A stretch of DNA of 64,000 bases from NCBI GenBank assembly GCA_024234325.1, contig JACKOJ010000003.1:186001-250000 (forward strand). The letters are read 5' to 3'. This DNA is from Pseudomonadales bacterium. GTDB taxonomy: Bacteria > Pseudomonadota > Gammaproteobacteria > Pseudomonadales > Pseudohongiellaceae. The notes beneath the pieces were generated by a model. It saw nothing but the letters and a program-made list of their open reading frames with translations, did not search any database and was not told the origin of the DNA. Shown here one piece after another: positions 61,302 through 64,000 of this stretch (position 1 is its first letter; the number at the start of each line of letters is the position of its first letter). The position numbers and the translations under genes are program-made.

Positions 61302-61676
61302 GTGAAATTGATTAAAGTTTTGAAGTCCCGCGCAGTACAAATGGGTGCCATCTCCGCGCTGGCAGTGATGGCAGGTTCTGTGTCTGCTGATGCCCCGGCC
61401 AAAGCAGTCATGCAATTGGCACAAAACTCTGATGGTTTTGAAGTAGAGCGCGTGTACATGCAGAACTGCTGGGCCTGCCACAACAGCGGCGCCGCAGGTG
61501 CTCCGAAAGTGGGCAATGCTGCAGACTGGGCTCCCCGCATCGAGAAAGGCATGGACGCTCTGCTGGTCAGCGCCACCAACGGTCTGAACGCGATGCCGGC
61601 CAAAGGCCTGTGCTTCACCTGTACTGAAGACGATCTGAAAGCTCTGATCCAGTACATGGTAGACAGCAGCAAGTAA
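61302..61676 (+). CDS. Cytochrome c5 family protein (short form)
   Basis: This 124-residue cytochrome starts at GTG 61302, nine bases after AGGAG. It has a signal peptide (about 1-28), CWACH near residue 56, distal Met in LNAMPAKG and the C5 Cys pair (CFTC). It shares EKGMDA and NGLNAMP with the upstream gene, so the two arose by duplication. A strong terminator follows. Confidence 0.9.
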   Translation: MKLIKVLKSRAVQMGAISALAVMAGSVSADAPAKAVMQLAQNSDGFEVERVYMQNCWACHNSGAAGAPKVGNAADWAPRIEKGMDALLVSATNGLNAMPAKGLCFTCTEDDLKALIQYMVDSSK

Positions 61677-61696
61677 GCATCCCGTTTCCGGAATGC

Positions 61697-61724
61697 AAAA
61701 GGGCTCCCTCGGGAGCCCTTTTTT
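61697..61724. terminator. Terminator between cytochrome c5 and rep
   Basis: AAAAGGGCTCC pairs with GGAGCCCTTTT around a short CTCG loop and is followed by more T bases. It lies between the convergent c5 and rep genes and could serve both. Confidence 0.85.
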
Positions 61725-61767
61725 ATACATAGGATTTTGCGGAAATCAGCCTGAAGCAGGGAGAATT

Positions 61768-63783
61768 TCAGGCAAAAAGATCTTTCAGCCCCGCAATGGC
61801 GGCTGCGCCTTTCTCCTGTTTCTGTTGCGCCGTCGCTTCGGTACGGCCTTCCCAGTCGAGCAGATCCTGAGGCAGTTCATCGAGAAAACGGCTGGGGGTG
61901 GTGGATGTGATTTCACCAAACTGCTTGCGCTTGCGTGCCAGCGTAAAGGTCAGGCTCTGTTGTGCGCGGGTGACGCCAACATAGGCCAGGCGGCGCTCTT
62001 CCTCGATATCATCATTTTCAATGCTGTTACGGTGTGGCAGCAGTTCTTCCTCCATGCCCATAATGAAGACGTGAGGAAATTCCAGCCCCTTTGCTGCATG
62101 AAGGGTCATGAGCTGAACCTGGTTGTTGATGTCTTCTTCCTCCTGCCGTTCCAGCAGATCGCGAAGAATCAGTTTATTGATCGCGGCTTCAATATCCTCA
62201 TCGTCACCCTCTTCATTGCTGAGACTGGTCTGCAGCGAGCTGATCAGCATTTCTACATTGGCGATGGCGCGCTCTGCTGCGGCCTGGGATTTTGCATTCA
62301 GATGCAGCCAGCCCTCATAGTCGATATCTGAGAGCATCTCACGGATGGCGGCGATACTGTCGCCGCGTTGAGACTGCTCGCGGATATTGTCCAGCCAGCC
62401 AGAAAATTGTTGTAACTTTTCCAGCTTTTTTCCTTCCAGAAACTGGGCAAGCCCAAGCTCGCCACAGGCCTGCAGAAGGGAAATTTCCCTGTCGTTGGCA
62501 TAGCTGCTCAGCCCTTCGAGAATGCTCGGACCAATCTTCCGGCGGGGTGTGTTGATGACCCGCAGAAAGGCATTGTCGTCGTCGGGATTGACCAGCAGGC
62601 GCAGATAACCCATGAGGTCCTTGATCTCTGCGCGTGCAAAGAAGGAAGTGCCTCCGGTGATCTGGTAGGGAATCTGATTTGCCTGCAGCGCCAGCTCCAG
62701 CGCCTTGGCCTGATGGTTGCCGCGGTACAGCACGGCAAAGTCGCGAAAGCGCAGGCGCAGATTCACGCACATGCTCAGTATCTCCAGTGCGATTCTTTCC
62801 ACCTCCGCGTCCTGGTTGGAGCAGGACACCACGCGAATCTGTCCGCCGAGCCCGAGTTGACTCCATAGCTTCTTTTCGTAGAGGTGAGGGTTGTTGGCAA
62901 TAAGCGTATTGGCTGCACTGAGGATATTGTTATTGGAACGGTAATTCTGCTCAAGCTTGATGAGCTTCAGAGCAGGGTAGTCCTTCTCCAGTTGCATCAT
63001 GTTCTCGGGCTTGGCGCCGCGCCAGGAATAGATGGACTGGTCGTCGTCACCCACCACGGTAAGACCGTTGCGAGGCCCCACCAGAAGTTTCACCAGAAGG
63101 TACTGCCCGGTATTGGTGTCCTGGTATTCGTCCACCAGAAGATAATGAATCCGGTTTTGCCAGCGCTCCAGCACATCGGGATGAGACTGGAACAGCGCAA
63201 CGGGGAGCAGGATCAGGTCATCGAAATCCACTGCATTGAATGCGTTGAGGTGGCGTTGATACTGTGTGTAAACGCGGGAGGCAAAGACTTCCTCCGGTTC
63301 CCGTGCAAGCTTTTCTGCCTGTGCGGGCAGTAGAAGCTGATTTTTCCAGTTTGAGATGGTGTTTTGCAGAAATTTGAGTTGTTCGTCACTAATTTCCGCC
63401 TCTTTATGCAATAGACTCTTGAGCAGGCTAATGCTGTCCTGGCTGTCGAAGATGGAAAAACCGGACTTGAAGCCCAGTTTTGCATGTTCGCGCCGGATAA
63501 TGGTCAGACCCAGGTGGTGAAAGGTAGAGATGGTAAGACCGCGAGTGCTGTTCCCTTCATTCTGACGGGCCAGCAGTGAGATTCGCTCCTTCATTTCCCG
63601 CGCAGCCTTGTTGGTGAAGGTGACCGCCGCCACTTTGTGCGCGGGATAGCCACATTCGTTAATCAGATAACTGATCTTCTGGGTGATGACACTGGTTTTG
63701 CCGCTGCCGGCACCGGCGAGGACAAGCAAGGGAGAACTGATGTACTTCACCGCTTCAAGTTGGCGGGGATTGAGCTTCTTCAC
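61768..63783 (-). CDS. rep: ATP-dependent DNA helicase Rep
   Basis: This superfamily 1A helicase has about 671 residues. Walker A AGAGSGKT is near residue 25, and the Q-motif (LNPRQLEAV), motif II (VDEYQDTN), motif III (GDDDQSIYSWRGA), motif IV region, motif V (TLHAAKGLEF) and motif VI (VGVTRAQ) all follow. It restarts or protects replication forks. I placed the start at GTG 63783 because family members begin near KKLNP; an upstream ATG at 63840 adds 19 atypical residues. Confidence 0.94.
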   Translation of the reverse strand: MKKLNPRQLEAVKYISSPLLVLAGAGSGKTSVITQKISYLINECGYPAHKVAAVTFTNKAAREMKERISLLARQNEGNSTRGLTISTFHHLGLTIIRREHAKLGFKSGFSIFDSQDSISLLKSLLHKEAEISDEQLKFLQNTISNWKNQLLLPAQAEKLAREPEEVFASRVYTQYQRHLNAFNAVDFDDLILLPVALFQSHPDVLERWQNRIHYLLVDEYQDTNTGQYLLVKLLVGPRNGLTVVGDDDQSIYSWRGAKPENMMQLEKDYPALKLIKLEQNYRSNNNILSAANTLIANNPHLYEKKLWSQLGLGGQIRVVSCSNQDAEVERIALEILSMCVNLRLRFRDFAVLYRGNHQAKALELALQANQIPYQITGGTSFFARAEIKDLMGYLRLLVNPDDDNAFLRVINTPRRKIGPSILEGLSSYANDREISLLQACGELGLAQFLEGKKLEKLQQFSGWLDNIREQSQRGDSIAAIREMLSDIDYEGWLHLNAKSQAAAERAIANVEMLISSLQTSLSNEEGDDEDIEAAINKLILRDLLERQEEEDINNQVQLMTLHAAKGLEFPHVFIMGMEEELLPHRNSIENDDIEEERRLAYVGVTRAQQSLTFTLARKRKQFGEITSTTPSRFLDELPQDLLDWEGRTEATAQQKQEKGAAAIAGLKDLFA

Positions 63784-63973
63784 AGGGTATCGTATGCAGG
63801 CTTGCTGGCATTGGGTTGGGGTGTTCCCTATTATATACAAGCCTGCGCCTTGTGCCTGATCGGATTACATTTATTTCGGTTTGAGGATAGGTCGGAAACC
63901 GGTTTTTCGACTGCAGAAAAAGAGCAAATGTGCCGATAACAATAGCTGAATTGCAAATTTTTGGAGCCCCGCG

Positions 63974-64000
63974 GTGCGGATACTGCTGATTGCAGAACAT
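63974..64000 (+). CDS. Possible start of a gene running off the window
   Basis: A GTG at 63974, seven bases after GGAG, opens a frame reading MRILLIAEH to the last base. Such a beginning is common in response regulators and Rossmann-type enzymes, but nine residues cannot identify it. Confidence 0.3.

Overview
The window looks like chromosomal DNA of a free-living, respiring gammaproteobacterium related to the Pseudomonas/Cellvibrio/Oceanospirillum side of the class. From memory of the family, two blocks keep Pseudomonas-like gene order: coxB-coxA-ctaG-coxC-DUF2909-SURF1-(thioredoxin-like)-...-ctaB-sco, and polA-engB-cytochrome c4-dsbA. Coding density is high and base composition moderately GC-rich. 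No rRNA, tRNA, IS element, prophage or CRISPR array was seen.

Region 1 (1-14.5 kb) is a terminal-oxidase locus. A plus-strand caa3-type cytochrome c oxidase operon (subunits II, I, Cox11, III, then DUF2909 on the other strand, SURF1 and a Sco-like protein) converges on a second, minus-strand oxidase operon (subunit II with two fused haem c domains, I, two subunit III-like proteins, subunit IV). ctaB and sco follow. Haem A synthase (ctaA), expected between the Sco-like gene and ctaB, is absent; the second oxidase operon lies there instead.

Region 2 (14.5-24.3 kb) holds the zinc importer znuA / znuCB with a Zur-like box, polA (whose proofreading site appears degenerate), engB, a dihaem cytochrome c4, dsbA and a GGDEF diguanylate cyclase.

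Region 3 (24.4-34.2 kb) is a type II secretion operon in the order L-M-E-F-D-G-H-I-J-K. It lacks recognisable gspC and gspO. A secreted protein at 51.4 kb looks like the GspC/PilP HR domain.

Region 4 (34.2-56.6 kb) is the most interesting part and reads as one cell-surface island. On the minus strand are a Crp-family regulator, a complete type I secretion system (ABC, HlyD, TolC) and a Wzm/Wzt O-polysaccharide exporter. On the plus strand are a FecR-domain protein, a CHASE2-class III nucleotide cyclase, a TPR/outer-membrane barrel protein and a 923-residue RTX/S-layer-like protein. Then come SapC and a partner (minus strand), the GspC-like protein, a glycosyltransferase, an epimerase and rmlC-D-B. 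Two near-identical palindromes (TGTGACTGTARTCAC) sit at the same distance from matching -10 elements, one upstream of the FecR operon and divergent from the regulator gene, the other upstream of the S-layer gene. This suggests that the Crp-like protein coordinates the envelope-sensing operon with S-layer production. The pairing of S-layer, its type I exporter and O-antigen genes recalls the Caulobacter rsa locus.

Region 5 (56.6-64 kb) holds a secreted Calx-beta protein, a secreted protein plus matrixin-type metalloprotease pair, two tandem cytochromes c5, the Rep helicase and possibly the first codons of one more gene.
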